Notes: generated by a model from the sequence alone, not told the origin. A stretch of DNA of 12,061 nt from an uncultured Eubacteriales bacterium (GCA_900321515.1 ONWI01000066.1:1-12061), one strand, 5' to 3'; positions 1 through 7,102 are shown, counted from the first letter of the stretch. Translations and numbers: made by a program.

Positions 1-59
1 ATCTGTGTCTTGTTGAGTCCAAGGCTGTCAAGCCTCAGAATCTCACGGTAATTGGTCAT
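1..59 (-). CDS. istA: IstA transposase of an IS21-family element, N-terminal 19 codons only (runs off the window)
   Basis: The minus strand reads MTNYREILRLDSLGLNKTQ from an ATG at 59-57, then leaves the window. This opening matches the start of IS21-family IstA transposases, whose N-terminus (YREILRL followed by a helix-turn-helix) recognises the element ends and whose later DDE domain does strand transfer; that part is not visible here. An excellent ribosome binding site, AAGGAGGT, lies a few bases upstream of the ATG on the minus strand. The family assignment is backed by the IS21-type repeats at 124-205. Partner gene istB would lie further left, outside the window. Whether the element is intact cannot be judged. 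Confidence 0.75.
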   Translation of the reverse strand, partial: MTNYREILRLDSLGLNKTQ

Positions 60-123
60 ACGATGACCTCCTTCTTGTTATTCACGCTTTATCTTTAGCG
101 TGTAACTTCAGTCTATCGTATGA

Positions 124-205
124 GTTTTCCACTGTACAGTCTCTGCGGTCACACTGTTCAATTTTGCCCGGTCGGGGTGTTCATTTTCACCGGTCAGGCT
201 GTTCA
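124..205 (-). mobile_element. Terminal region of an IS21-family insertion sequence with multiple IstA-site repeats
   Basis: Three near-identical 15-mers of the form CGGTCNNNNTGTTCA occur at 146-160, 169-183 and 191-205, spaced 23 and 22 bp. A fourth degenerate copy at 124-138 matches at 9 of 15 positions and overlaps the perfect palindrome ACTGTACAGT at 131-140. IS21 elements are known to carry several such internal repeats at each end as transposase binding sites, and their tips are TG...CA. The outermost copy ends TGTTCA at 205, so the element tip is most likely at or very near 205. Only this end is in the window, so no target duplication can be tested. The istA leader between these repeats and the ATG also contains a 6-bp stem (CACGCT/AGCGTG, 83-102). 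Confidence 0.7.
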
Positions 206-248
206 CGCAATTTACATGCGGTGCAGCCGATTTTTTTACTTTTTATTG

Positions 249-276
249 TTGAAGTTTACGTAGAATCTGTTATAAT
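249..276 (+). promoter_or_regulatory. Sigma-A-type promoter for the acyltransferase remnant
   Basis: A -35 box TTGAAG at 249-254 and a perfect -10 box TATAAT at 271-276 are separated by 16 bp, in an AT-rich stretch 35 bp upstream of the start at 312. It lies just outside the predicted IS21 tip, so it belongs to the host gene rather than to the element. Confidence 0.6.
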
Positions 277-311
277 TTAATCTAACCAGAACGATTTCGG
301 AGAGAATGATT

Positions 312-686
312 ATGAATATTTCAACATTATGTGACAGAATTGATCTTCAACCTGATATGAAAGCCCGTGTTGTCACGTTCTCAAATGGATTTGATTTTTC
401 CTTGGCAGACGAACAGCTGAAAAGATTCCGGGATTACGAAAAGATGTCCGAAGCGCTGTCAGAGTTGCAAGTATTACTTGGCGATGACCCCGATAGAATT
501 AAAATCCTTGGGTGTATGCTCAAAGCGTCCGCTGATGTGTATGAGATTTATCAGGCAAAGGGTATCAGAGATGAGATTTATATTGAAACTATGAGGTGTT
601 ATCCCAGGTTTATTCAAGAAACATACAGGATGACCGGGAAGCTGTATTTTGACCGCTATTGGTGGACAACACGGCAGGCAGGCTGA
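312..686 (+). pseudogene. Truncated acyltransferase, N-terminal NAT_N-like domain only
   Basis: The 124-residue product starts MNISTLCDRIDL and ends FDRYWWTTRQAG. The stretch with MLKASADVYEIYQAKGI, DEIYIETMRCYPRFI and FDRYWWTTRQ resembles the N-terminal domain (NAT_N) of a family of roughly 300-residue GNAT-like acyltransferases found in Clostridia. In that family this block continues into an LFRIG-(D/E)-LEYE motif and then a GNAT-type catalytic domain. Here a TGA follows RQAG, and no catalytic half is present. A possible trace of the next motif is visible out of frame near 718-741 (reads LRIRGDSE). ATG 312 is preferred over ATG 306, because the GGAGAG ribosome binding site at 299-304 sits 7 bases before 312 but only 1 before 306. 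Family call is from memory of the motif; truncation is inferred from it. Confidence 0.5.
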
Positions 687-797
687 AATCATAATATGAT
701 AATCCGGGATAACAGGGCTTCGCATACGCGGAGATTCTGAACAGACCCTAAGCTGGTTTTTGAACATTTCGGACAAATATATTTAATAATTATATAA

Positions 798-827
798 TTG
801 ACAATGAATTATTGTTTGAGTTATAAT
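798..827 (+). promoter_or_regulatory. Near-perfect sigma-A promoter upstream of the kinase-like gene
   Basis: TTGACA at 798-803 and TATAAT at 822-827, both perfect consensus hexamers, are separated by 18 bp. They lie about 60 bp upstream of the kinase-like reading frame and within the 200-base gap after the acyltransferase remnant. The rest of that gap (687-797) shows no gene; it is AT-rich towards its end and may hold decayed coding sequence at its start. Confidence 0.75.
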
Positions 828-886
828 AGATAAGTGTCGGTGTGAATAGCAGATAATAAATTCATGCCGAAAAAGACGGAGGTTGA

Positions 887-2506
887 ATGATTATCATGAA
901 TTTTCTGGATTCGCTTCTTGACAAGATCCCGATAATCAGGGATATGGACAAGAAAAAGCGCATACTCGCGGCTGGATTTCTTGTGTTTGCCGCAGTATCG
1001 CTGCTGGGTATACTTATCGACGCGATAGCGGAAGCGGGCGGAGTAGTTGCGCTCATTTCAGTTGCGATAGGATTTCTGCTCATGGCCGGGCTGATAATAG
1101 CTGACTTCATTATGTCGCGCAAGGCGACGCCGGATTATAACGCCGAACAGGAGCAGTATAATTTCTTTGACGACAATCCCGGCGATTACGACTATCAGGA
1201 CGAATCAAACGACTATCCGGAAGATAATGCCACGGATAATTATGACTACCGTGTCCTCGGAGACGAGATTTCTGACAACAGTTTTCAGGACGACATGGAC
1301 TATCAGGACGACGGCATTTATCAAAGCGATTCCGATTATCAGCCGGATTCCGATTATCAGGATAATATGGATTACCGCGACGATCAGGCGTACGGCAGGG
1401 ACGAAGACGAAATAGAATACACGGTGACGCCGGAGCCTACACCGTCCCGCAATGCGACGGAGAACTTCAGCCGTCCCGCGTCCTCACGATTTGACTTCCG
1501 TCCCGCGCCCCGTGAAAACGTCAGCAGAACGCCGATGCTGTACGACGAGGGTCTGATAGGCAAGCCGGTGATGACATTTGACAGTCCCTCACAGCCTGTC
1601 AGGGACGAGGTCAGATACGCAGCCGACACCGTCGCGCCCAATATTACCAAGCCCGAGCTGCCGGAAACGATAGGCGGTCCGGTGATGTCCATTCCTTTCA
1701 GGGGAGCGGAGACAGTCAAAACTGTTGAACCTGAAAGGGTAGAACCTGTGCAGCCTCAGCCGATACAGAGCGCTTATGCCGCCCAGCTCGCCGCAAAGCG
1801 CGAGGAGAGAGGTCAGGAGATCGAAGAATTCTTCGACCACATGAGCGACGACGAAATTCTCTACAGCGATTGTGTGGAGGTTTGGGCGTCCGACGCGAAG
1901 CCGGCAGCAATACGCCTGCTCAAGCAGGTGGAATCCCTTGGCGACAAGAAAATGGCTGATTCATTGGGCAGAGAGGCGGAGTTTGTCAACGCCATGCTCG
2001 ACAGAATCTATTATTTCACTATGCTCGACAGCATTCAGGACAACCTCGAGCTGAAGAAATACAATTTCTCGGCGATGGTCAAGGAATGTCTCAGACGATT
2101 CTCGCCGTTTTTCATGGAGAAGAGAATCGGTCTGCTGTGGAAGGGACTGGATATAGACATAGTGACCGATAAACGCTGGCTGATATTTGCGTTGACCCAG
2201 GTGGTATTCAACGCGGTTGAATTTACAGGTCTGGGCGGCAAGATTGCAATATCCGCCAAGAAGGAAGGCAGCATGATTCACCTGATGGTTGATGACAGCG
2301 GCTGCGGAATCTCCGACGATGACCTGCCCCACATATTCATGGCGGGATTTATGGGCGACAATGCCCCGAACGAATCCGGCCGCCGCACGGGAATGGGGCT
2401 CTTTATCACCCGGTCGGTTGTGGAAAAATTAGGCGGTTCTGTAACCGCTGAATCCACTGTCGGCAAGGGTACCAGAATTACGATGATACTTCCTGAGAAA
2501 ATGTAA
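887..2506 (+). CDS. BceS-like membrane histidine kinase homolog lacking the phosphoacceptor histidine
   Basis: The 539-residue protein has two closely spaced membrane helices (about 26-47 and 52-74) with almost no external loop, as in intramembrane-sensing kinases. Next come an acidic Asp/Tyr-rich tract (about 83-175), a Pro-rich linker to about 300, and a kinase core. The ATP-binding domain is intact: N-box N442, G1 box DDSGCG (469-474), G2 box GRRTGMG (498-504), and a final VGKGTRITMILP strand. The helices before it (EVWASDAKP at 331-339, then VTDKRWLIFALTQ) align with the BceS-type WxHQxKTP and TDxKWLxFxxxQ pattern, but Ser335 stands where the phosphorylated His should be. No response regulator is adjacent. 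GGAGG at 878-882 fits ATG 887 (4-base spacer) better than ATG 896 (13). It is either a pseudokinase or a stand-alone ATPase; the role is unknown. Confidence 0.75.
   Translation: MIIMNFLDSLLDKIPIIRDMDKKKRILAAGFLVFAAVSLLGILIDAIAEAGGVVALISVAIGFLLMAGLIIADFIMSRKATPDYNAEQEQYNFFDDNPGDYDYQDESNDYPEDNATDNYDYRVLGDEISDNSFQDDMDYQDDGIYQSDSDYQPDSDYQDNMDYRDDQAYGRDEDEIEYTVTPEPTPSRNATENFSRPASSRFDFRPAPRENVSRTPMLYDEGLIGKPVMTFDSPSQPVRDEVRYAADTVAPNITKPELPETIGGPVMSIPFRGAETVKTVEPERVEPVQPQPIQSAYAAQLAAKREERGQEIEEFFDHMSDDEILYSDCVEVWASDAKPAAIRLLKQVESLGDKKMADSLGREAEFVNAMLDRIYYFTMLDSIQDNLELKKYNFSAMVKECLRRFSPFFMEKRIGLLWKGLDIDIVTDKRWLIFALTQVVFNAVEFTGLGGKIAISAKKEGSMIHLMVDDSGCGISDDDLPHIFMAGFMGDNAPNESGRRTGMGLFITRSVVEKLGGSVTAESTVGKGTRITMILPEKM
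1292..1399 (+). repeat. Six in-frame hexapeptide repeats with Tyr at fixed spacing
   Basis: Residues 136-171 of the kinase-like protein divide into six consecutive hexads: DMDYQD, DGIYQS, DSDYQP, DSDYQD, NMDYRD, DQAYGR. Tyrosines fall at 139, 145, 151, 157, 163 and 169, exactly 6 apart. At DNA level the 14-mer ATTCCGATTATCAG recurs at 1329-1342 and 1347-1360, an 18-bp period, so the tract probably grew by tandem duplication. It lies on the cytoplasmic side if both helices form a simple hairpin. Confidence 0.8.
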
Positions 2507-2509
2507 TTC

Positions 2510-2645
2510 AGTCGATTGTAAAACTAAAAAGATAAAGGAAAGCGCGAAGCCGAGCAAGACGCATTCCAACAAAAACGCGGTCGGGCGAATACCTAAATCG
2601 AAAATAATTCGTCCTTCCACGTTTTTTCTGTATTTACAATCGGCT
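2510..2645. repeat. Short intergenic element with 13-bp terminal inverted repeats (copy A)
   Basis: The left end AGTCGATTGTAAA (2510-2522) and the right end TTTACAATCGGCT (2633-2645) are inverted repeats with one mismatch, enclosing 136 bp with no reading frame. The interior aligns well with the reverse complement of the element at 11780-12061: shared blocks include GGAAAGCGCG, a GCCGAGC-to-GCA stretch, CAAAAA near TCGGG/GCGGT, GGCGAATACC, AAATCG and CCTTCC. Copy A lacks the GC-rich stem-loop core of copy B. It begins 3 bases after the kinase-like stop codon and ends 29 bases before the next start codon. This architecture resembles a MITE or an extragenic repeat; no target duplication is obvious. 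Confidence 0.65.
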
Positions 2646-2652
2646 ATATAAT
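2624..2652 (+). promoter_or_regulatory. Possible promoter spanning the right end of inverted-repeat element A
   Basis: A perfect TATAAT at 2647-2652 directly follows the element end, with a weak -35 candidate TTTTCT at 2624-2629 (3 of 6 matches) 17 bp upstream and inside the element. If real, transcription would start only about 15-20 bases before the GTG at 2675, so the element would supply part of the promoter of the membrane-protein pair. Confidence 0.35.
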
Positions 2653-2674
2653 CCAGACGGCAAGGAGAATAGAA

Positions 2675-4618
2675 GTGCTGATTACATTGATTATTCCGCT
2701 TATGCTGATTACCGTATGCGCGCTGTTTCTAAGTACAGCTGCCGATACGAGGTTTCTTAAGACGCTTCCTCCGGTGGTACTGTCTGTCATGATATCAAAC
2801 TATGTGTTTTATCTCTTTGACCGGCTGCATACTGGCAAAATATTGACTTCAATCGGCATGTTTGTGTTGTGCTGTGCACTGCTGTGGCGGTTCATTTCCA
2901 AAAAGGAACTGCTTCAGCGGCTAAGGAAAAACGTGGCGTCAAAGCCTTTTCTGATTTATTGTATTTTTGTATGTCTCGCTTTTGTACTTACCTTAAACAA
3001 ATATGTGTTCTACAGCGATTCGCTCAGGCTATGGGGTGCATATCCTAAAGCTCTGGTCACTTTTGAAACACGGCAGCTGGGGGAGGATTCGCTTCTTTTT
3101 CCCATCATGCAGTCCTATCTGCCGGGAATGCCACTGCTGAGCTATTTTATGTCGGGCTTTTCAAAGATGTTTTACGAGCACACGGTATTCTTCACATATG
3201 ATTATTTTTACCTTGTTTTCCTGCTGCCGCTGGTGGATAACGTGATGGAACGTAGAACCGTACCGGCGGGAGGCAAAAGTCAGAAGGCGGTTGATCTTGC
3301 CCGCACAGTCCTTTTCGCCGTCGTTGCCACGGTACTCATACCGTGGATTTTTTACAGAAATTACGGCACATATATCGGATTGTTTATTGATCCCGCCCTC
3401 GGCATACTGGCAGGGTATCATTTCACCAACTGCTTCAATCAATTCGGACTCAAAAAATTCTCGTTCATCACAACACTGCTGTCCGGGGTGGGACTTGTTC
3501 TGCTCAAGGATTCAGGATTACTATTTGCCGCGGTTGGCGTGGTAGGCGCGATTTTCTGTCGCATTGCCTGCAACAGGAACGCGCTCAAGCGGACGCTCTG
3601 CTATTCAGCCGGAGTGCTTTTGTGTCTTGTTGCCGCGTGGTATTCGTGGAGCGCTATGATCGCCTCCTACTCGGTTAGCAATCATCTTTCTCTGAAGATT
3701 TTTATGCCCACCGGCTCTAACATGAAGCAGATTATGAGGGTCGTGTTTATAGAAGCTATCGCAGAACTTGAACTGAAAGCGCTGCAAATTCATTTCACAC
3801 TTCCCGCCTTTTTGTTCGTAATGTTTGCCGTTAAGCTGATTCTTGCATATTCATCTTCCAAGAGGCTGAAAAGGGAAATCGCAGAATCGGTCGTCATGCT
3901 GGTTACATGCGCTCTTTTTCTGGCAGGTTATTACTTTATCTTTTACTTCAGTATCAACGAAGGCGGATGTAATTCTTATGGACGTTATATGGGAACCATT
4001 ATACTGATGTATCTTTATATAGTGGGGTATGACGCCACGGCGAAATATTTCGACCTGATTAACAGAGGGAAAGCTGCAATCCGCGCATCCTTAGGCGGCA
4101 CGGCAGCGGGCGAGAGACTGATGAAATCGGTTCGGCTGGTTTCCCTGACACTGGTTATCGGCTTTACTATCGCCTCGGTCACATATATTTCCATGTTCTT
4201 GTCAAAAGAGAAGAAAACAGACAGCGATTACATTCGCGGAGGTGAGATTGCAGATATTCTGATTCGGGTGGCAGGTGAAAATGACGGACTGACCGACGTT
4301 TATCTTTGTATGCCGGGCAATCCGGGACCGAACACAAGGACGCATCTCTACGCCTATTTTTCTCTTATTGACGACAGCATAAGAGTCCGAAATTATTCCA
4401 AGGAAACCAATATCACCAGCACAGGATTGGGCTTTACGCCGGAACGGTTTTTGGATGAGCTGATTCAGAAGGATTACGAATACGTCATGTTCACGCGGAT
4501 TGACGAAAACCTCCTGAATGAATTTCAGACAATTCTCGGAGATGCTGCGGAGGGTGAGAATGACGTCGTGTATCGCGTCAACAAGGAAGGCCGTTCGCTT
4601 GAACGCGTGAGGTACTGA
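2675..4618 (+). CDS. Polytopic membrane protein, probable GT-C-type glycosyltransferase (first of a tandem pair)
   Basis: The 647-residue protein opens with a hydrophobic helix (1-23). It has many more membrane segments up to about residue 510 and ends in a soluble domain of about 130 residues. After the fourth helix comes YSDSLRLWGAYPKAL (113-127), then an YLPGMPLLSYF block. An Asp in the first large loop next to a WG-x-x-x-K pattern is typical of GT-C enzymes that use lipid-linked sugars at the outer membrane face, so D115 is the candidate catalytic residue. That assignment is inference; a transporter or a non-enzymatic membrane protein cannot be excluded. The start is GTG, with AAGGAG at 2662-2667 spaced 7 bases; the alternative of a later ATG would cut the first helix. 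The paralog follows after 29 bases, so the two are probably co-transcribed. Confidence 0.6.
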   Translation: MLITLIIPLMLITVCALFLSTAADTRFLKTLPPVVLSVMISNYVFYLFDRLHTGKILTSIGMFVLCCALLWRFISKKELLQRLRKNVASKPFLIYCIFVCLAFVLTLNKYVFYSDSLRLWGAYPKALVTFETRQLGEDSLLFPIMQSYLPGMPLLSYFMSGFSKMFYEHTVFFTYDYFYLVFLLPLVDNVMERRTVPAGGKSQKAVDLARTVLFAVVATVLIPWIFYRNYGTYIGLFIDPALGILAGYHFTNCFNQFGLKKFSFITTLLSGVGLVLLKDSGLLFAAVGVVGAIFCRIACNRNALKRTLCYSAGVLLCLVAAWYSWSAMIASYSVSNHLSLKIFMPTGSNMKQIMRVVFIEAIAELELKALQIHFTLPAFLFVMFAVKLILAYSSSKRLKREIAESVVMLVTCALFLAGYYFIFYFSINEGGCNSYGRYMGTIILMYLYIVGYDATAKYFDLINRGKAAIRASLGGTAAGERLMKSVRLVSLTLVIGFTIASVTYISMFLSKEKKTDSDYIRGGEIADILIRVAGENDGLTDVYLCMPGNPGPNTRTHLYAYFSLIDDSIRVRNYSKETNITSTGLGFTPERFLDELIQKDYEYVMFTRIDENLLNEFQTILGDAAEGENDVVYRVNKEGRSLERVRY

Positions 4619-4647
4619 TTTTTTCCGAAATGATAGGTGAATCAAGC

Positions 4648-6594
4648 ATGCTGATCTCCATACTGTTTCCGTTTTTGTTCATAAATATTTGTGCGGTTCT
4701 TCTGGCAGCCGTTGCTGATGTGAGATTTTCCAGGACCGTTCCCGTGATTGTTATGTCAATCATGGCGTTTATCTACCCTTTTTACGCCCTTGACGTGCTG
4801 CGTGCGGGAAAAATTGCTTTGGCGGTTGTTCTGTGCCTGTTGTCCGTAGGGTTGGCTGCCTTCTGCGTCGTCAAGAAAAATCCGGCTGACAGGGTAAAGC
4901 GCATTGCAACATCCGTACCGTTTGTGATATATTGCCTTCTTGTGCTCCTGCTTCTGGTGCTTTCCTCAAATAAATTCGTTTATCTGTGGGATTCACTCAG
5001 GCTGTGGGGCGCGTATCCAAAGGCTTTGTGGACGTTTGAAAGACGTCAGCTTGGAGCGGACGCATTTGTTTATCCCATAATGCAGTCCTATCTGCCGGGA
5101 ATGCCGCTTCTGAGCTATTTTATGACCGGTTTTTCAAAGACATTCCACGAAAGCGCGATTTATTTCACCAACAACTTTTTTGATTTTATACTGATATTTC
5201 CGATCATTGACCGTGTAATCGAAAAAACATATAATGCAGAGATCGCAAAGGGAAAAAAGACGGCTTATGTCGCGAAGATGTTTTTGTTTGCGACTGTTGC
5301 CGCCGTGGTATTGCCTTGGCTCGTATACAGAAATTATGGACCTTATGTAACGCTTTTCATAGACCCCGCCCTCGGTATTTTGGCAGGATATCATTTTACC
5401 GCCTGCGTGAACGGATTCGGAACCCGGAAGCTGACTACGGCTTCCGCGCTTCTTTCCGGCATATGTCTTGTGCTGCTGAAGGATTCCGGAATACTGTTTG
5501 CATGTGCCGGGGTAGTTGCCGCGATCCTGCTCCTTTTCTGCACCGGCAGAAACAACCGCAAGGAGACCGTTGCCACACTGACTTGTTCCGCGGGCGTTCT
5601 TGCATGTCTGTCCGGTGTGTGGTATTCTTGGCGGCTGCTGATGGAATCCTTCTCAGTCCACAACCATATTGCATATGAAGTGAATGTGCCGGGCGCGGGT
5701 GAGCTCCTGAAATTTGCCGTGAATATCTTCATACAGAATGCGGTCGAGATTGAGTTTTTTGTCCTGCAGATCAGCCTTACGCTTCCCGTCGTGCTGTTGC
5801 TTCTGTTTGCCGCAAAATTCATTATGGCGTACCTTGACGCTTCGAGCGTAAAAAAGGAATTGGCAGAAATTGCCGTGATGCTTACTGCGGCGGTGGTTTT
5901 TCTGATAGGATATTATTTCGTCTTCCGCAATGAAATCCTGCGGGGTGAATATCCATCCTATGCCCGTTACACGGGAACCCTCGTGCTGTGCGCCCTGTAT
6001 GCTGCGGAATACGACGCAGTGAGAAATCACTTCGGACTGATTGCCAGAGGCAAAAAACGCCTGAAAGAGGCCATAACTCCGGGCAGCAGGGCAAAAAAAA
6101 CCGTTTCAGCCGTCAGGGCGTTTGCGCTTTGTGCCGTTGTCCTCTTCACAGCCGGCTCTCTTGCGTACATATATAAAGGAAAAGCCAAAAAAACCGACCC
6201 TGATTTTACAGGAGCGTCAGTATTTGCGGACGCTTTAGTAAAAGCGGTTGATACAGGCGATCAACCGACCGACGTTTTTCTGTATATCTCCGGATATATG
6301 AAAGGTCATGAAAGACTGCATCATCGCACATATTTTGAATTGATAGATGAACAGATACGGATTAAGAATTTTTATACGGAAACCAATATCACAAGCGAGG
6401 GACTGGGGTATACTCCCGAACAGTTCATTGACGAACTGATAAATACTGATTATGAATACGTTATGTTTTCCCGGATAGACGAGACTTTGTTCGATGAATT
6501 TCAGAATATTCTCGGAGAATCGTCAACAGGCGAAACAAACGTCGTATATCGCGTCAACAAGGAGAACCGGTCAATCGAACGTGTGAACTATTGA
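4648..6594 (+). CDS. Polytopic membrane protein, probable GT-C-type glycosyltransferase (second of a tandem pair)
   Basis: The 648-residue paralog of the preceding gene aligns without gaps through at least the first 160 residues. In residues 111-160, 39 of 50 are identical, including D115 in LWDSLRLWG and YLPGMPLLSYF. The C-terminal soluble domain is also well conserved (ETNITS, GLGYTPEQF, DYEYVMFSRIDE, VVYRVNKE). ATG 4648 is chosen over ATG 4630 because AGGTGA at 4635-4640 sits 7 bases before 4648, and because the resulting MLISILFPF start and length match the paralog (MLITLIIPL, 647 aa). Here Trp precedes D115 where the first copy has Ser, which may alter substrate choice. Function is inferred as for the first copy. 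No terminator is visible in the 85 bases after it. Confidence 0.6.
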   Translation: MLISILFPFLFINICAVLLAAVADVRFSRTVPVIVMSIMAFIYPFYALDVLRAGKIALAVVLCLLSVGLAAFCVVKKNPADRVKRIATSVPFVIYCLLVLLLLVLSSNKFVYLWDSLRLWGAYPKALWTFERRQLGADAFVYPIMQSYLPGMPLLSYFMTGFSKTFHESAIYFTNNFFDFILIFPIIDRVIEKTYNAEIAKGKKTAYVAKMFLFATVAAVVLPWLVYRNYGPYVTLFIDPALGILAGYHFTACVNGFGTRKLTTASALLSGICLVLLKDSGILFACAGVVAAILLLFCTGRNNRKETVATLTCSAGVLACLSGVWYSWRLLMESFSVHNHIAYEVNVPGAGELLKFAVNIFIQNAVEIEFFVLQISLTLPVVLLLLFAAKFIMAYLDASSVKKELAEIAVMLTAAVVFLIGYYFVFRNEILRGEYPSYARYTGTLVLCALYAAEYDAVRNHFGLIARGKKRLKEAITPGSRAKKTVSAVRAFALCAVVLFTAGSLAYIYKGKAKKTDPDFTGASVFADALVKAVDTGDQPTDVFLYISGYMKGHERLHHRTYFELIDEQIRIKNFYTETNITSEGLGYTPEQFIDELINTDYEYVMFSRIDETLFDEFQNILGESSTGETNVVYRVNKENRSIERVNY

Positions 6595-6616
6595 ATAAAA
6601 AAATGTGTAATTGATA

Positions 6617-6645
6617 TTGGCTTTTGTTGATATGTAATATATAAT
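6617..6645 (+). promoter_or_regulatory. Promoter of the DUF5684-like gene
   Basis: TTGGCT at 6617-6622 (4 of 6 consensus matches) and TATAAT at 6640-6645 (perfect) are 17 bp apart in an AT-rich stretch, 34 bp upstream of the ATG at 6680. It makes the following gene a separate transcription unit, closed by the terminator at 7103-7145. Confidence 0.6.
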
Positions 6646-6665
6646 ATATACAGCGAATAAAGAAG

Positions 6666-6674
6666 AGGAGGTGA
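6666..6674 (+). promoter_or_regulatory. Strong ribosome binding site fixing the start at 6680
   Basis: AGGAGGTGA is fully complementary to the 16S anti-Shine-Dalgarno end; its GGAGG core lies 8 bases from ATG 6680. It identifies 6680 as the original start, although that frame meets a TAG 17 codons later. Neither TTG 6785 nor ATG 6800, the possible internal restarts, has a comparable site. Confidence 0.85.
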
Positions 6675-6679
6675 AAATT

Positions 6680-7090
6680 ATGACAAATTCTCTTGACGCT
6701 TACAATTCGACCGTTATGCAAAGCTCTGATTAGCTTCAGGAGCAGCTGGCGGCAACAGGTCCGGTAACGCTGGTTGTTTCGATATTGTCAATCGTCGCGA
6801 TGTGGATCATCTTCAAAAAGGCGGGTCAAGCCGGCTGGAAGTGCCTGATTCCCATTTACAACGTCTATACGCTGGTCAAGATCGTTGACGGCAACGGTTG
6901 GAAGTTCCTGCTGTTACTTATCCCGTTTGTCAACATCGTTTACGCCATCATGCTGGTATTCAGACTTGCCAAGTCCTTCGGCAAGGGCGTAGGTTTCGGA
7001 TTCGGCTTGCTGTTCCTCAACACGATCTTCATGCTGATACTTGCATTCGGCAAGGCTCAGTATATCGGACCTAAAGGTCAGCCGGCATAA
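6680..7090 (+). pseudogene. DUF5684-like small membrane protein with in-frame TAG at codon 18
   Basis: Read through, the frame gives 136 residues: MTNSLDAYNSTVMQSSD, then TAG (6731-6733), then LQEQLAATGPVTLVV and three hydrophobic helices. The part from WIIFKKAGQAGWKCLIPIYN through KFLLLLIPFVNIVYAI to ILAFGKAQYIG is typical of DUF5684, a family of small clostridial membrane proteins sometimes annotated as signal-peptidase-like but lacking catalytic residues. A promoter, a perfect ribosome binding site and a terminator frame the whole 411 bases, so this was a complete gene. A sense codon such as CAG (Gln) at position 18 would fit the Gln-rich surroundings. It may be a recent nonsense mutation, a sequencing error, or a readthrough gene. 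A restart at TTG 6785 would still give three helices in 101 residues but has no binding site. Confidence 0.75.
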
Positions 7091-7102
7091 ATGCAGCGAT
7101 TC

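Noticed and set aside
83..102. Hairpin CACGCT/AGCGTG as an istA attenuator or terminator
   Set aside because: Only 6 bp of stem and no T-run on the istA strand; noted in the IS feature but not called separately.
1167..1415. Thr/Ile-rich 82-codon frame inside the kinase-like gene
   Set aside because: It is the shifted reading of the repetitive Asp/Tyr codons of the real frame, with no binding site.
6680..6733. Alternative genetic code with TAG as a sense codon in this organism
   Set aside because: A single in-frame TAG and a handful of stop codons are not enough; a point mutation or sequencing error is simpler.
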